Shown here piece by piece: positions 16,612 through 25,767 of a DNA stretch of 64,000 bases. The stretch comes from RUG11198 sp036342255 (GTDB taxonomy: Bacteria; Bacillota_I; Bacilli_A; RF39; UBA660), in assembly GCA_036342255.1 (NCBI GenBank), contig JAZAUS010000003.1, positions 62,001-126,000 on the forward strand, in the 5' to 3' direction. The translations under genes and the position numbers were made by a program. Every line of letters begins with the position of its first letter. The stretch's first letter is position 1. Under the pieces are notes generated by a model. It did no database searches, was not told the origin of the DNA, and worked only from the letters and a program-made list of their open reading frames with translations.

Positions 16612-16999
16612 AAAGAATAAATTTTTAAGGACTCAGGGAAAATCTCGTTTTGGTGTAAGTTTCAATCATGCAATGGATGGTATTGAGTTTGCTATTAATC
16701 ATGAGAGAAATTTAAAAATCGAAATATTCATGGGTATTTGTGTAAGTGTACTAGGTTTTATATTAAATATAAGTATAATAGAATGGATGATATTAATATT
16801 AGTTATTGCAATGGTCATATGCTTAGAACTAATAAATACAGCAATAGAAAGAGCAGTAGATCTAACAACTAAAGAATATCGAGAACTAGCCAAAGCAGCA
16901 AAAGACGTATCAGCTGGAGCAGTATTAGTAATGAGCATGTTTTCTATTATAATAGGAATATTAATATTTTTACCTAAGTTGTTAATATTAATTAAGTAG
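16595..16999 (+). CDS. dgkA: Diacylglycerol/undecaprenol kinase family protein
   Basis: A small integral membrane kinase of 134 residues. The family signature ELINTAIERAVDL lies at about 76-88, followed by AKAAKDVSAGAVL in the next helix. The N-terminal amphipathic part contains SFNHAMDGIEFAINHERN. In Gram-positive bacteria these enzymes mostly phosphorylate undecaprenol, recycling the lipid carrier for wall synthesis, rather than diacylglycerol. Three membrane helices are visible. The start at 16595 lies inside the end of ybeY; the ribosome site AGGAG is 13 bases upstream, rather far, so coupling to ybeY translation is likely. Confidence 0.9.
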   Translation: MIFLGRKNKFLRTQGKSRFGVSFNHAMDGIEFAINHERNLKIEIFMGICVSVLGFILNISIIEWMILILVIAMVICLELINTAIERAVDLTTKEYRELAKAAKDVSAGAVLVMSMFSIIIGILIFLPKLLILIK

Positions 17000-17011
17000 G
17001 AGGAATAATTT

Positions 17012-17395
17012 ATGAAAGAAAAGTTATTAGAATTACATAAGAATAGTTATACGCCTTATTTTCATTTCCCTGTTAGTGCAGTTGTAGTAACTGATGATGG
17101 CCATGAGTTTTGCGGAGTAAATGTAGAAAATGCAAATGGTACATCTGTTTGTGCTGAAAGAAATGCTATTCACGCAGCTGTTTGTTATGGATTCAAGAAA
17201 GGTGAGTTTAAGGAAATTAATATTATGACAGCGAAAGAAAAACCTTCTATGCCTTGTTTTGCTTGCCGCCAAGTTATGCTTGAATTTTTTGAAAAAGAGG
17301 ATATTATTAGATGTTATGGGACTAGTGGTGAATATGTTGAGCATACTATTGAAGAGTTGTGTCCTTATGCATTTGATGAGGAAGATTTAAAATGA
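17012..17395 (+). CDS. cdd: Cytidine deaminase
   Basis: Cdd hydrolyses cytidine and deoxycytidine to uridine forms. The zinc site and catalytic Glu are in CAERNAIHAA (about 47-56), with the two further Cys in PCFACRQ (81-87). The substrate loop CGVNVENANGTSVC is present. At 127 residues it is the compact tetrameric form. It stops with TGA that overlaps the ATG of era (ATGA), evidence both for coupling and for TGA being a true stop in this organism. A pyrimidine-nucleoside phosphorylase is encoded at 55.6 kb, completing a salvage pair. Confidence 0.93.
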   Translation: MKEKLLELHKNSYTPYFHFPVSAVVVTDDGHEFCGVNVENANGTSVCAERNAIHAAVCYGFKKGEFKEINIMTAKEKPSMPCFACRQVMLEFFEKEDIIRCYGTSGEYVEHTIEELCPYAFDEEDLK

Positions 17396-18288
17396 AAAGC
17401 GGCTTCGTAAGCCTAATTGGAAGACCAAACGTAGGTAAAAGTACACTTTTAAATGCCATATTAAATAAGAAAATTGCAATAACATCAAATACGGCTCAAA
17501 CAACAAGAAATATGATACAAGGCATATATAATTCAGATGAATTACAAATAGTATTTGTAGATACACCAGGAATTCACAAACCACAATATAAATTAGGTAA
17601 AATATTAAATGAACAAGCATATTATTCAATGGAAAGCGTAGATGCCATATTATTTTTAGTAGATGTTACCAAAAAATTTGGAAAAGGCGATAAATTTATT
17701 TTAGAAAAAATAAAAGACCTAAATATTCCAGTAATACTAGTATTAAATAAAATAGATAAATTAAATCATGATGAATTATTACCAATAATAAACGAATATA
17801 AAGAATACTTTCCATTTAAAGAAATAGTACCAGTATCTGCAATCAAAAACATAAACATAAATGAATTAATTAAAACAGTTTCTAATTATTTAACTGACGA
17901 TACAAAATATTATGATGACGAAACTCTAACAAATGTAGATATACAATTTACAATCTCAGAATTAATAAGAGAAAAAGTATTATATCTAACAAAAGAAGAA
18001 GTACCTCATTCCGTAGCATGTATCGTTGAAAGCATGGAAAAAAATAAAAACAGTATAAAAATAGAAGCTTCTATAATAGTTGATAGAGAAAACTTAAAAA
18101 AAATATTAATAGGCAAAAAAGGCGAAAAAATAAAACAAATAGGAATAAATGCAAGAAAAGATATAGAAAATTTAGTAGACAAAAAAGTATATTTAGACTT
18201 AAAAGTCAAAGTAATAAAAAACTGGCGAGATAAAAATAGTTTTCTAGTAAATGAATTAGGATTTAATGATTTTATGAATAATATTTAA
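17392..18288 (+). CDS. era: GTPase Era
   Basis: Era is a Ras-like GTPase that binds the 3' end of 16S rRNA during 30S assembly. G1 is GRPNVGKS (10-17), G2 includes TTRNMIQG, G3 is DTPGIHKP, G4 is NKID and G5 is SAIK. The C-terminal KH domain has ILIGKKGEKIKQIGINARKD in place. The 298-residue length is normal. It overlaps cdd by 4 bases and is followed by recO, as in many Firmicutes. Confidence 0.95.
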   Translation: MKSGFVSLIGRPNVGKSTLLNAILNKKIAITSNTAQTTRNMIQGIYNSDELQIVFVDTPGIHKPQYKLGKILNEQAYYSMESVDAILFLVDVTKKFGKGDKFILEKIKDLNIPVILVLNKIDKLNHDELLPIINEYKEYFPFKEIVPVSAIKNININELIKTVSNYLTDDTKYYDDETLTNVDIQFTISELIREKVLYLTKEEVPHSVACIVESMEKNKNSIKIEASIIVDRENLKKILIGKKGEKIKQIGINARKDIENLVDKKVYLDLKVKVIKNWRDKNSFLVNELGFNDFMNNI

Positions 18289-18321
18289 ATTATATAAAAA
18301 TTAAAAAAGCAGTTGATAAAA

Positions 18322-19065
18322 ATGATAAAAAAAATCGAAGGAATTGTTGTAAATACAGTTGATTATAAAGAAGATAGTAAAATATTAAATATATTAACAA
18401 AAGAAGAAGGTATTATAGGCATCTTTGCAAAAGGTTGCAAAAAAATGAATAGTAATTTATCATCAACATCTGGAATAATGACTTATGGTATCTTTCATAT
18501 AAAAAAAGTAACCAAAGGGATGCCAAATTTAATTGAAGTAGACACAATAAATTATTTTAAAAATATTAAAAAAGATTTAGGTAAAATGACATACGCAACA
18601 TATCTCTTAGAATTATCATCGCAAGCATACAAACATGAAAATAATATAGATATCTATAATTTATTGATATCATCACTATTAAAAATAGAAGAAAATTTTG
18701 ATTATGAAGTAATATGTAATATCTTAGAATTAAAACTATTAGAGTATCTAGGAATTAAACCAGTCTTAGACAAATGCGTAAACTGTAATAGTCATAATGA
18801 TATAATAACCATTTCTAGTTATAAAGGTGGATACTTATGCAAAAATTGTATAAAAGAAGAGCAAATATTAAATATTAAAACTCTAAAGTTAATAAGAATG
18901 TTTTACTATGTAGATATAAACAAAATATCAAAAATATCAATTAGCAAAAACATCAAAAAAGAAATTAATTTCTTCATCAGTGATTATTACGACAGATATT
19001 CAGGATTATACTTAAAATCAAAAGAATTTTTAGATAAATTTTCAAAAATAACAAAAGATACCTAA
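18322..19065 (+). CDS. recO: DNA repair protein RecO
   Basis: RecO helps load RecA onto SSB-coated DNA with RecR. The N-terminal OB fold begins IEGIVVNTVDYKEDSKIL, typical of the family. The C-terminal domain carries a zinc ribbon with CVNC and, 20 residues on, CKNC. I prefer ATG 18322, which gives the usual N-terminus MIKKIEG; TTG 18313 in frame is an alternative, and neither has a strong ribosome site. RecO partners with AddAB (both subunits encoded in this window) in end repair. It is the last gene of the ybeY cluster, with a terminator at 19139-19187. Confidence 0.87.
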   Translation: MIKKIEGIVVNTVDYKEDSKILNILTKEEGIIGIFAKGCKKMNSNLSSTSGIMTYGIFHIKKVTKGMPNLIEVDTINYFKNIKKDLGKMTYATYLLELSSQAYKHENNIDIYNLLISSLLKIEENFDYEVICNILELKLLEYLGIKPVLDKCVNCNSHNDIITISSYKGGYLCKNCIKEEQILNIKTLKLIRMFYYVDINKISKISISKNIKKEINFFISDYYDRYSGLYLKSKEFLDKFSKITKDT

Positions 19066-19138
19066 TAAAAGAATTTTAGTCAACACCTCAAACCACAATA
19101 TAATTAAATAACAATTATGATTTGTTAAATAAATGTCT

Positions 19139-19187
19139 AATTAAAGAAAAAATATAATTATATAAAATATTATCTTTAATTTTTTTT
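19139..19187 (+). terminator. Probable terminator after recO
   Basis: AATTAAAGA (19139-19147) pairs with TCTTTAATT (19173-19181) and runs into seven T. The loop is long (25 bases) and AT-rich. The rest of 19066-19220 holds nothing else recognisable. Confidence 0.55.
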
Positions 19188-19229
19188 AGTTTTATTATAT
19201 AATTGAATTATTGAAAAAAGGTGATTTTT

Positions 19230-20084
19230 ATGAATAAAAAGAAGAAAAAAATAGAATTTAGATATATAGCTTTTACAGCTTTAATAATTGTAATAATTGT
19301 AATAGCAATTTTATCTTATTCATTAAATACCAATAAGAAATTAAATACATTCGAATCTATCATCAAAGATTTAATAGTAGAAATTCAAAAAATAACATAT
19401 TATCCATTTAAAAATTTTGGTGGAATGATTCAAGAATATAATGATTTAAAAAATGTATATAAAGAAAACAAAATATTAAAAGATAATATAGAAAAATATG
19501 AAACAATAAAAGCAGAAAATATAGAATTAAAAAAAGAATTAGAAGACATGAAAAAAGAATTAAAAGTAGATTATGCCTTAAGTAATTATGATTATCTAAA
19601 TGCAACAGTTATAAGTAGAAATGCAGCAACATGGTATAACAATTTAACAATTGATAAAGGAAGTCATAACGGAATAAAAGAGGGTATGGTAGTAATAAAC
19701 TCAACAGGAGTAATAGGTAAGACAACTAACGTATCAACATTTACATCCGATGTTCGATTAATAACAACAACCAATACAAATAATAAAATATCTATAAAAA
19801 TAGCAAGTGGCGATAAAAAACTAACAGGAATTATAAATAAATATGATTATAAAACTGGATATTTAGAAGTAGAAGGAATTAGTAATACAGATAATGTCTC
19901 AATAGGAGATTTAGTATATACATCAGGACTAGGAGGAGTATTCCCAGGAGGAGTACTAGTAGGAAAAGTAGCAAACATCTCTACAGATGTATATGATCTA
20001 TCAAAAATCATAAATGTTACTCCAGCAGCAAAATTTGAAGATATAAATTATGTCACAGTATTAAAAAGAGTTGATAAAAAATGA
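19230..20084 (+). CDS. mreC: Rod shape-determining protein MreC
   Basis: MreC is a bitopic membrane protein that links wall synthases to the MreB cytoskeleton. I start at ATG 19230, preceded by AAAGGTGA; GTG 19221 in frame is within the ribosome site. It has one membrane segment (about residues 13-31), a coiled coil (about 60-115) and the two six-stranded beta domains with NATVISRNAATWYNNLTIDKG, GMVVINSTGVIGK and LGGVFPGGVLVGKV, all typical. mreD overlaps by 4 bases. MreB is not encoded nearby. It indicates a walled, probably rod-shaped cell. Confidence 0.93.
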   Translation: MNKKKKKIEFRYIAFTALIIVIIVIAILSYSLNTNKKLNTFESIIKDLIVEIQKITYYPFKNFGGMIQEYNDLKNVYKENKILKDNIEKYETIKAENIELKKELEDMKKELKVDYALSNYDYLNATVISRNAATWYNNLTIDKGSHNGIKEGMVVINSTGVIGKTTNVSTFTSDVRLITTTNTNNKISIKIASGDKKLTGIINKYDYKTGYLEVEGISNTDNVSIGDLVYTSGLGGVFPGGVLVGKVANISTDVYDLSKIINVTPAAKFEDINYVTVLKRVDKK

Positions 20085-20593
20085 TTCTACTAAGTATCAT
20101 TAGTCTAATTGTATCATTTCTATTACAAGGACTAGTATCCAATTTTCAAAATTTCACGTTAAATAATTACACAATGTTTAGTTGTACTTTTCTATTAATT
20201 AATTTAGTAGTATTACAACAATATTATGAAAGTGACAAAAAATTTTTAACAATAATAATTATTTTTGGACTGTTATTTGATATTGTATATAGTAACACTC
20301 TAGTATTATGTACTTTCATCTTCATCATAATATTCTATTTCAATAAATTATTAAATTTCTTTTTTCCAAACAACATTTTTACAATAAACATCTTCAGTTT
20401 AATATCAATAATACTATATCATATAATATCTTTTATCATACTTTGGGGTGTAAATTTTGAATCATACAACATCATAATACTCCTAAAAGTATTATTAGGA
20501 AGCATAATAATGACATTATTATATACAACAATAATATACAAAATAATAAACAATATATATAATAAATTAAATTTAAAAATTATAAGAAATTAG
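20081..20593 (+). CDS. mreD: Rod shape-determining protein MreD
   Basis: A 170-residue integral membrane protein with five or six hydrophobic segments and little else, encoded directly after mreC with an ATGA overlap. The recognisable piece is GLLFDIVYSNTLVLCTFIFI, which matches the G-x-x-x-D-x-x-x-[GS] region in MreD. Sequence conservation of MreD is low, so identification rests on position, length and topology. The stop codon lies within a terminator stem. Confidence 0.82.
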   Translation: MILLSIISLIVSFLLQGLVSNFQNFTLNNYTMFSCTFLLINLVVLQQYYESDKKFLTIIIIFGLLFDIVYSNTLVLCTFIFIIIFYFNKLLNFFFPNNIFTINIFSLISIILYHIISFIILWGVNFESYNIIILLKVLLGSIIMTLLYTTIIYKIINNIYNKLNLKIIRN

Positions 20594-20622
20594 AGAATAA
20601 ATAGTAATTATTCTCTTTTTTT
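20592..20622 (+). terminator. Intrinsic terminator after mreD
   Basis: AGAGAATAA (20592-20600, overlapping the stop codon) pairs with TTATTCTCT (20608-20616), followed by a T run to 20622. Confidence 0.8.
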
Positions 20623-20627
20623 CTCCC

Positions 20628-20656
20628 TTTACTTTTTAACAATGATTTGTTATAAT
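20628..20656 (+). promoter_or_regulatory. Promoter of the P-loop kinase/cmk/alaS unit
   Basis: TTTACT (20628-20633), a 17-base spacer and TATAAT (20651-20656), 25 bases before the ATG at 20681. Confidence 0.6.
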
Positions 20657-20680
20657 TTTAATAGAAATTGAGGCAAATAT

Positions 20681-21247
20681 ATGAATAATATAGAAAGAAA
20701 AAATATTATAGTTTTTTGCATATGTGGTAAAGCTGGAAGTGGCAAAGGAGTAGTTGCCAACAAATTAAAAGAATCATATACAAAAAAAGAATACAAAGTA
20801 ATAATATCACCATATACTAAATATCTAAAAAAATATGCCAGTGAAATATTAGGTGAAGAAATAACAGAAAATAATAAACCTCGAACATTTTTACAAAAAT
20901 TCAGTAAAGAGGTAATAAAAGAAAAATTAGGATACAAAAACTTTTTTATAAATAGACAATTAGAAGATATATCAATATATCAATATTATTTTGATATAAT
21001 AATAATATCAGATGTAAGATTTCCAAAAGAGATAGAATGTATTAAAGATAAAGGATATAAAACAATATCTATAGGAGTAATAAGAGAAAATTATGATAAT
21101 GGATTAACAGATACTGAAAAAAAAGATATAACAGAAACAGCATTAGATAATTATAACAAATATGATTTTATAATAAAAAATGACGGAAAAAAAGATCTAA
21201 CAAAAGAAATATCAGGAATAATAAGAAAGGTTGATTATAATGAGTAA
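20681..21247 (+). CDS. P-loop nucleotide kinase of uncertain substrate
   Basis: This 188-residue protein has an N-terminal P-loop FCICGKAGSGKG (about 10-21), a DV-R motif IIISDVRFPKEIE (about 107-119), and a helical lid region. P-loop plus I-S-D-V-R-F-P-x-E resembles deoxynucleoside monophosphate kinases of phages and dephospho-CoA kinase-like folds. The GKGV rather than GKST in the P-loop fits a nucleotide kinase. It overlaps cmk by 8 bases, and the pairing of two small P-loop kinases suggests nucleotide metabolism. I cannot tell dNMP, CMP-like or CoA substrate from the sequence. Confidence 0.7.
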   Translation: MNNIERKNIIVFCICGKAGSGKGVVANKLKESYTKKEYKVIISPYTKYLKKYASEILGEEITENNKPRTFLQKFSKEVIKEKLGYKNFFINRQLEDISIYQYYFDIIIISDVRFPKEIECIKDKGYKTISIGVIRENYDNGLTDTEKKDITETALDNYNKYDFIIKNDGKKDLTKEISGIIRKVDYNE

Positions 21248-21890
21248 AATAATAGCTATAGATGGTCCAGCAGGAAGTGGAAAAGGAACTTTAGCAAAAG
21301 CATTAGCAAAGAAATTAAACCTAGTAAATATTGACACAGGAGCTACATATAGATGTGTAGCCTTAAAAACATTAAAAAATAAAATATCAATAAAAGAAAA
21401 AGAAAAAATAATAGAAATAGCTAAAAACATAAATATAGATTTAAAAGAAAATGGAAAAGTATTTCTAGATGGTGAAGATGTAACAGAAGAAATAAGAAGT
21501 AAAGAAGTTACTGAAATAGTTTCACCTATATCTTCAATAGTAGAAGTAAGAGAAATATTAGTAGAAATACAACGTAAAATAGCATCAGGCAAAAATGTAG
21601 TAATGGAAGGAAGAGATATAACTACAGTAGTATTTCCAAATGCACAATATAAATTTTATCTAGATGCAGACATTGAAGTAAGAGCAAAAAGAAGATATGA
21701 AGAAAATAAAGAAAAAGGCATAAAAATGTCATATGAAGAAGTACTAAAAAATATAAAAGAAAGAGATTACAATGACACACATAAAGAAGTAGGTTCCTTA
21801 ACAAGAACATCTGATCAAATATATATAGATTCAACTAATTTAACAGTAGATGAAGAAGTAGCAATAGTAGAAAAAATAGTAAATGGATAA
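21240..21890 (+). CDS. cmk: Cytidylate kinase
   Basis: Cmk phosphorylates CMP and dCMP to the diphosphates. I start at ATG 21240 (GAAAGG upstream; TTG 21231 in frame is less likely). P-loop GPAGSGKGT (9-17), the CMP-site signature NIDTGATYR, MEGRDITTVVFP and the lid region RAKRRYEE are all present. The 216-residue length is standard. It overlaps the preceding P-loop kinase by 8 bases. The following gene, alaS, is in the same direction with its start 16 bases after the cmk stop. Confidence 0.93.
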   Translation: MSKIIAIDGPAGSGKGTLAKALAKKLNLVNIDTGATYRCVALKTLKNKISIKEKEKIIEIAKNINIDLKENGKVFLDGEDVTEEIRSKEVTEIVSPISSIVEVREILVEIQRKIASGKNVVMEGRDITTVVFPNAQYKFYLDADIEVRAKRRYEENKEKGIKMSYEEVLKNIKERDYNDTHKEVGSLTRTSDQIYIDSTNLTVDEEVAIVEKIVNG

Positions 21891-21906
21891 TAAGGAAGTG
21901 AATACA

Positions 21907-24597
21907 ATGAAAAAAATGACAAACGAAGAAATAATAAGAACATTTATAGATTTTTTTGTAGAAAGAGGTCACATGGAAGTAAAAAGTTCTTCCTTAATTC
22001 CAAGAGATGATCCAAGTGTTTTATGGATTAACGCAGGAGTAACACCACTAAAAAAATATTTTGATGGAACAGTAGTACCCAAATCAAGGCGATTAACTAG
22101 TTGTCAAAAATGTATAAGAACAGGTGATATAGAAGAAGTAGGAGTTACAGCTAGACATCATACTTTTTTTCAAATGTTAGGAAATTTTTCAATAGGTGAT
22201 TATTTTAAAAAAGAAGCTCTAACATGGGCAATAGAATTATTAACAGATAATAAATATTTTGGAATACCAAAAGATAAATTATATATGACTGTATATCCAG
22301 ATGACACAGAAGCTTATAATATATGGATAGAATTAGGAGTAAAACCAAGTCACATAATTAAATTAGAAGGAAACTATTGGGAAATAGGTGAAGGGCCAAG
22401 CGGACCAGATAGTGAAATTTTCTATGATCGTGGAGAAAAATATGACAAAGAAAAATTAGGAATAAAACTGCTACAAGAAGATATTGAAAATGATAGATAC
22501 ATAGAAATATGGAATAACGTATTCAGTCAATATAATGCTAAAAATGGTGTATCAAGAAAAGACTATGAAGAACTACCAAGTAAAAATATTGATACAGGCA
22601 TGGGTGTAGAAAGAATGGCTTGTATACTACAAGATACTCCAACCAACTATGAAACAGATTTATTTTTACCAATTATTACAAAATTAGAAGAAATATGCCA
22701 AATAGAATATACAGGCCAAAAAGAATTTAAAGTAATAGTAGATCATGCAAGAAGTTTAACTTTTGCTTTATCAGATGGCGCAACCTTTGAAAATTATGGA
22801 AGAGGTTATGTTCTAAGAAGATTACTAAGAAGGTCAGTAATGATGGGAAGAAAATTAGGAATAAATAGACCATTTATGGAAGACCTAGTAGATGTAGTCA
22901 TTACAAAATATAATTATGTATATCCTGATATAGCAGATAATGCCAAAATAATAAAAGAACGCATTCTAAATGAAGAATTATTATTTGAAAAAACACTAGT
23001 ATCAGGAGAAAAAAGATTAGACGATATCTTCAAACATTCCAAAACAAAAACAATATCAGGAGAAGATGCATTCAAATTATATGATACATATGGTTTTCCT
23101 GTAGAATTAACTATGGAATATGCTGAAGAAAAAGGATTTAAAGTAATCAAAGAAGATTATGAAAAATATATGAAAGCCCAAAGAGAAATGGCTAGAAGTA
23201 ACAGAAAAGAAATAGCAAGCATGAATTTACAAAATGAAAACCTAATTAATTATAAAAAAGAAAGTAAATTCATTGGATATGAAACACTAGAAGCAAAAAC
23301 TACTATAATGGATATTATAGAAGACGATAATTTTGTAGAAAACATCAAGGAAGATGGCTATGTCTTTCTAACAGAAAATCCCTTTTACGCCGAATCTGGA
23401 GGACAAATATACGACACAGGATATCTAAAAAATGAAAACTTCGAAGCAGAAGTAGATAATGTCTTAAAAGCGCCAAATGGCCAGCACTTATTACATATAA
23501 ATGTTTTATCAGGAGTATTAAAAAAAGATGATGAAGTAATAGCACATGTATCAACTGATAGAAGAAAAAGTATTATGAAAAATCATAGTGCAACACACTT
23601 ATTACAAAAAGCTCTACAAGATATGTTAGGAAAAAATGTTCATCAAGCAGGTAGTAGAGTAGATGATTCAAGCTTTCGCTTTGATTTTACATATCATGGA
23701 AGACTTAATGATAACATAATAGAAAAATTAGAAGAAAAAGTAAATGATAAAGTAAAAGAAAGCAACGAAACAAAAATAGAATATTTATCCTTAGATGAAG
23801 CAAAAAATAAAGGAGCTATGGCATTATTTGAAGAAAAATATGGTGATATAGTAAGAGTAGTAACGATGGGCGATTCAATAGAATTATGTGGTGGAACACA
23901 TGTAACAAATACAAAAGATATAGAAAAAATAGCTATTTTAGGAATTGACAATAAAGGAGCAGATACATACAGAATAGAAGGAGCTACATCAGATAAAATT
24001 GATGATATGCTTCACCTAGCTGTTAAGCCTTATTATGATGAAATATTAAAACTACTATCAAAAGCCAAAAATATCATAGACGAAGCAATAAGCAACAATA
24101 TTAAATTAAAATTTGATTTTGATTTTAAAGATAAAAAACTAGACAGTTATAAAGATGTTGTATTTTATAAAAACTCTCTATTAGAATTAAAAGAAAAATT
24201 AAAAAAATTACAAAAAGAATATACAGAAATAAAGAGCAAAAGAACACTAGATGATTTAACAGCTTTTACAACAAATATGGAAGTAATTAATGGCGTCAAA
24301 ACAATAATAGCACTATGTAAAGATTATGAAATAAATATGATGAAACAAATAGTAGATTCAATATGTGCAAAATATGATAATAGTTTTGCATTACTTGCAA
24401 ATATAAAAGATAATAATGTAAACATAATTGCTAAAAGTAATGATGATAGAATAAATTGTGGAGCAATAGTAAAAGAAATATCAATTCAATGTGGTGGAAA
24501 TGGTGGAGGAAGCAAATCCTTCGCCCAAGGTGGCGGTTCAAACGCTACCGACATAGATAAATACTTATCTAATTTAAAAGAAGACTTAAATAGTTAA
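21907..24597 (+). CDS. alaS: Alanyl-tRNA synthetase
   Basis: AlaS charges tRNA-Ala. I start at ATG 21907, preceded by AAGGAAGTG; an in-frame ATG at 21883 lies inside cmk. The class II catalytic domain opens with EIIRTFIDFFVERGH and has RLTSCQKCIRTGDIEEVG and the TFFQMLGNFSIGDYFK motif. The editing domain has HSATH and CGGTH zinc-binding motifs. The C-Ala/DHHA1 end has GGGSKSFAQGGG. Total 896 residues, normal length. All key motifs look intact. Confidence 0.96.
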   Translation: MKKMTNEEIIRTFIDFFVERGHMEVKSSSLIPRDDPSVLWINAGVTPLKKYFDGTVVPKSRRLTSCQKCIRTGDIEEVGVTARHHTFFQMLGNFSIGDYFKKEALTWAIELLTDNKYFGIPKDKLYMTVYPDDTEAYNIWIELGVKPSHIIKLEGNYWEIGEGPSGPDSEIFYDRGEKYDKEKLGIKLLQEDIENDRYIEIWNNVFSQYNAKNGVSRKDYEELPSKNIDTGMGVERMACILQDTPTNYETDLFLPIITKLEEICQIEYTGQKEFKVIVDHARSLTFALSDGATFENYGRGYVLRRLLRRSVMMGRKLGINRPFMEDLVDVVITKYNYVYPDIADNAKIIKERILNEELLFEKTLVSGEKRLDDIFKHSKTKTISGEDAFKLYDTYGFPVELTMEYAEEKGFKVIKEDYEKYMKAQREMARSNRKEIASMNLQNENLINYKKESKFIGYETLEAKTTIMDIIEDDNFVENIKEDGYVFLTENPFYAESGGQIYDTGYLKNENFEAEVDNVLKAPNGQHLLHINVLSGVLKKDDEVIAHVSTDRRKSIMKNHSATHLLQKALQDMLGKNVHQAGSRVDDSSFRFDFTYHGRLNDNIIEKLEEKVNDKVKESNETKIEYLSLDEAKNKGAMALFEEKYGDIVRVVTMGDSIELCGGTHVTNTKDIEKIAILGIDNKGADTYRIEGATSDKIDDMLHLAVKPYYDEILKLLSKAKNIIDEAISNNIKLKFDFDFKDKKLDSYKDVVFYKNSLLELKEKLKKLQKEYTEIKSKRTLDDLTAFTTNMEVINGVKTIIALCKDYEINMMKQIVDSICAKYDNSFALLANIKDNNVNIIAKSNDDRINCGAIVKEISIQCGGNGGGSKSFAQGGGSNATDIDKYLSNLKEDLNS

Positions 24598-24630
24598 AAT
24601 AAATAATAGTACTATATAAGCAGGTGAATT

Positions 24631-25101
24631 ATGAAAAAAAAGATTTTAATTCTTACAATAATAATACTTTTCTTAGCAGGATGCAAAAACAAAGAAGAAA
24701 TAGAAAAAAATGATTATTTAACAATGAAAAGTAAATTATTAGAAAATAAAAAATATTCAAAAACAGATGAACTTCCATGCGATATAATAGTCAATGTAGA
24801 TAGAGTAGATAAAGAAAGAGTGAATTATAAGATATCTTTTTCAAGCCCAAAAGAAAACATGCACAATATTAAAGCTATTGTAGTACACAACTACTATACA
24901 GAAGAAGTATTTCCATCAATAGGTTTATTTAATAAAAAATATAATTTATTACTTGATAATAAAGAAAATTCAAATATAACACTAAAAGGAAAAATAGAAA
25001 CAAGAGAAGATATTGATAACATAAATTTTAAATTTAAAATATATATTGAGTTTTATGATGATAATAACAATAAAAAAGACATATATTACAAAACAACATA
25101 A
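24631..25101 (+). CDS. Putative lipoprotein
   Basis: A 156-residue protein with a classical lipoprotein signal: MKKKILILTIIILFLAGC, lipobox LAGC, so Cys18 would be lipidated after cleavage. The mature part is a predicted beta-sandwich with alternating hydrophobic strands (IIVNVDRV, VNYKISF, IKAIVVHNYY, ITLKGKIE, FKFKIYIEFYDD). I do not recognise a family. It follows alaS by 33 bases and ends inside its own terminator. Confidence 0.75.
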   Translation: MKKKILILTIIILFLAGCKNKEEIEKNDYLTMKSKLLENKKYSKTDELPCDIIVNVDRVDKERVNYKISFSSPKENMHNIKAIVVHNYYTEEVFPSIGLFNKKYNLLLDNKENSNITLKGKIETREDIDNINFKFKIYIEFYDDNNNKKDIYYKTT

Positions 25102-25117
25102 TATATGTCTTTTTTTA
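25074..25117 (+). terminator. Intrinsic terminator overlapping the lipoprotein 3' end
   Basis: The arm 25074-25086 (including GACATATAT) pairs with 25101-25113, with a 14-base loop, followed by a T run. The left arm lies inside the coding region. Confidence 0.75.
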
Positions 25118-25161
25118 CTAAAACAGTTATATAAAACATAAAAATATCTAATAACACAATC

Positions 25162-25191
25162 TTGACTTAAAAGCCATATATATGTTATTCT
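25162..25191 (+). promoter_or_regulatory. Promoter of the first pilin-like gene
   Basis: TTGACT (25162-25167), an 18-base spacer ending in an extended-10 TGT, and TATTCT (25186-25191), 18 bases before the ATG. Confidence 0.6.
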
Positions 25192-25209
25192 TTTAACGTA
25201 GGTGATAAT

Positions 25210-25767
25210 ATGAAATTAAATAATAAAGGATTTACACTAATAGAAATATTAGCAGTAGTAGCAATAATAGCAATACTTGGAGGTATAGCAACATTAAGTA
25301 TAATAAATACAATTAATTCAGGAAAAAATACTTCTAATAGGATTATGATAGAAGATATTATGTCAGCTAGCCAAATACTATATGAAGAAATTAATTATGG
25401 AGACAATGAAGAAAAATTATATCATTATAGTACATCTGGAAAAACAAATAACGAAATAACAATAACAGATAATTCAATTGAAGTTAGATTACAAACATTA
25501 GTAAGTAATGGCTTTCTAAACGGCTCTGAAAACCCTTGTTACAAAAACAGCGATGAAGGAATAATAAATAATAATGATGATTACGAAGAAACAACTTGTA
25601 CAAACAACAATAAAAGAATAATAAGAGATCCCAAATCAAAAGAAGATATAGGAACTTGTAAAATAAAAATAGTAAACAATGAAGGAGATTATACCATAAC
25701 AGCAATAAACGATCCAAGTGTAACAGTTACTTGCCCAACTACTTATGAAAGGCTATCAAAAAGATGA
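25210..25767 (+). CDS. Type IV pilin-like protein (prepilin methylation motif)
   Basis: The N-terminus is a textbook type III signal: MKLNNKGFTLIEILAVVAI, with prepilin-peptidase cleavage expected after Gly7, Phe as the new N-terminus and Glu at position +5. A hydrophobic helix follows (about 8-30). The globular part contains four Cys in the C-terminal half (ENPCYK, TTCTNN, GTCKIK, VTCPTT), suggesting two disulfides outside the cell. No pilus assembly ATPase, platform protein or prepilin peptidase is in the window. The stop overlaps the ung start (ATGA). A second pilin-like gene follows ung. Confidence 0.85.
   Translation: MKLNNKGFTLIEILAVVAIIAILGGIATLSIINTINSGKNTSNRIMIEDIMSASQILYEEINYGDNEEKLYHYSTSGKTNNEITITDNSIEVRLQTLVSNGFLNGSENPCYKNSDEGIINNNDDYEETTCTNNNKRIIRDPKSKEDIGTCKIKIVNNEGDYTITAINDPSVTVTCPTTYERLSKR

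Noticed and set aside
17380..17400. Possible use of TGA as tryptophan, as in mycoplasmas
   Set aside because: TGA ends cdd at its normal length and the first pilin-like gene, and conserved Trp positions use TGG, so the code is standard.
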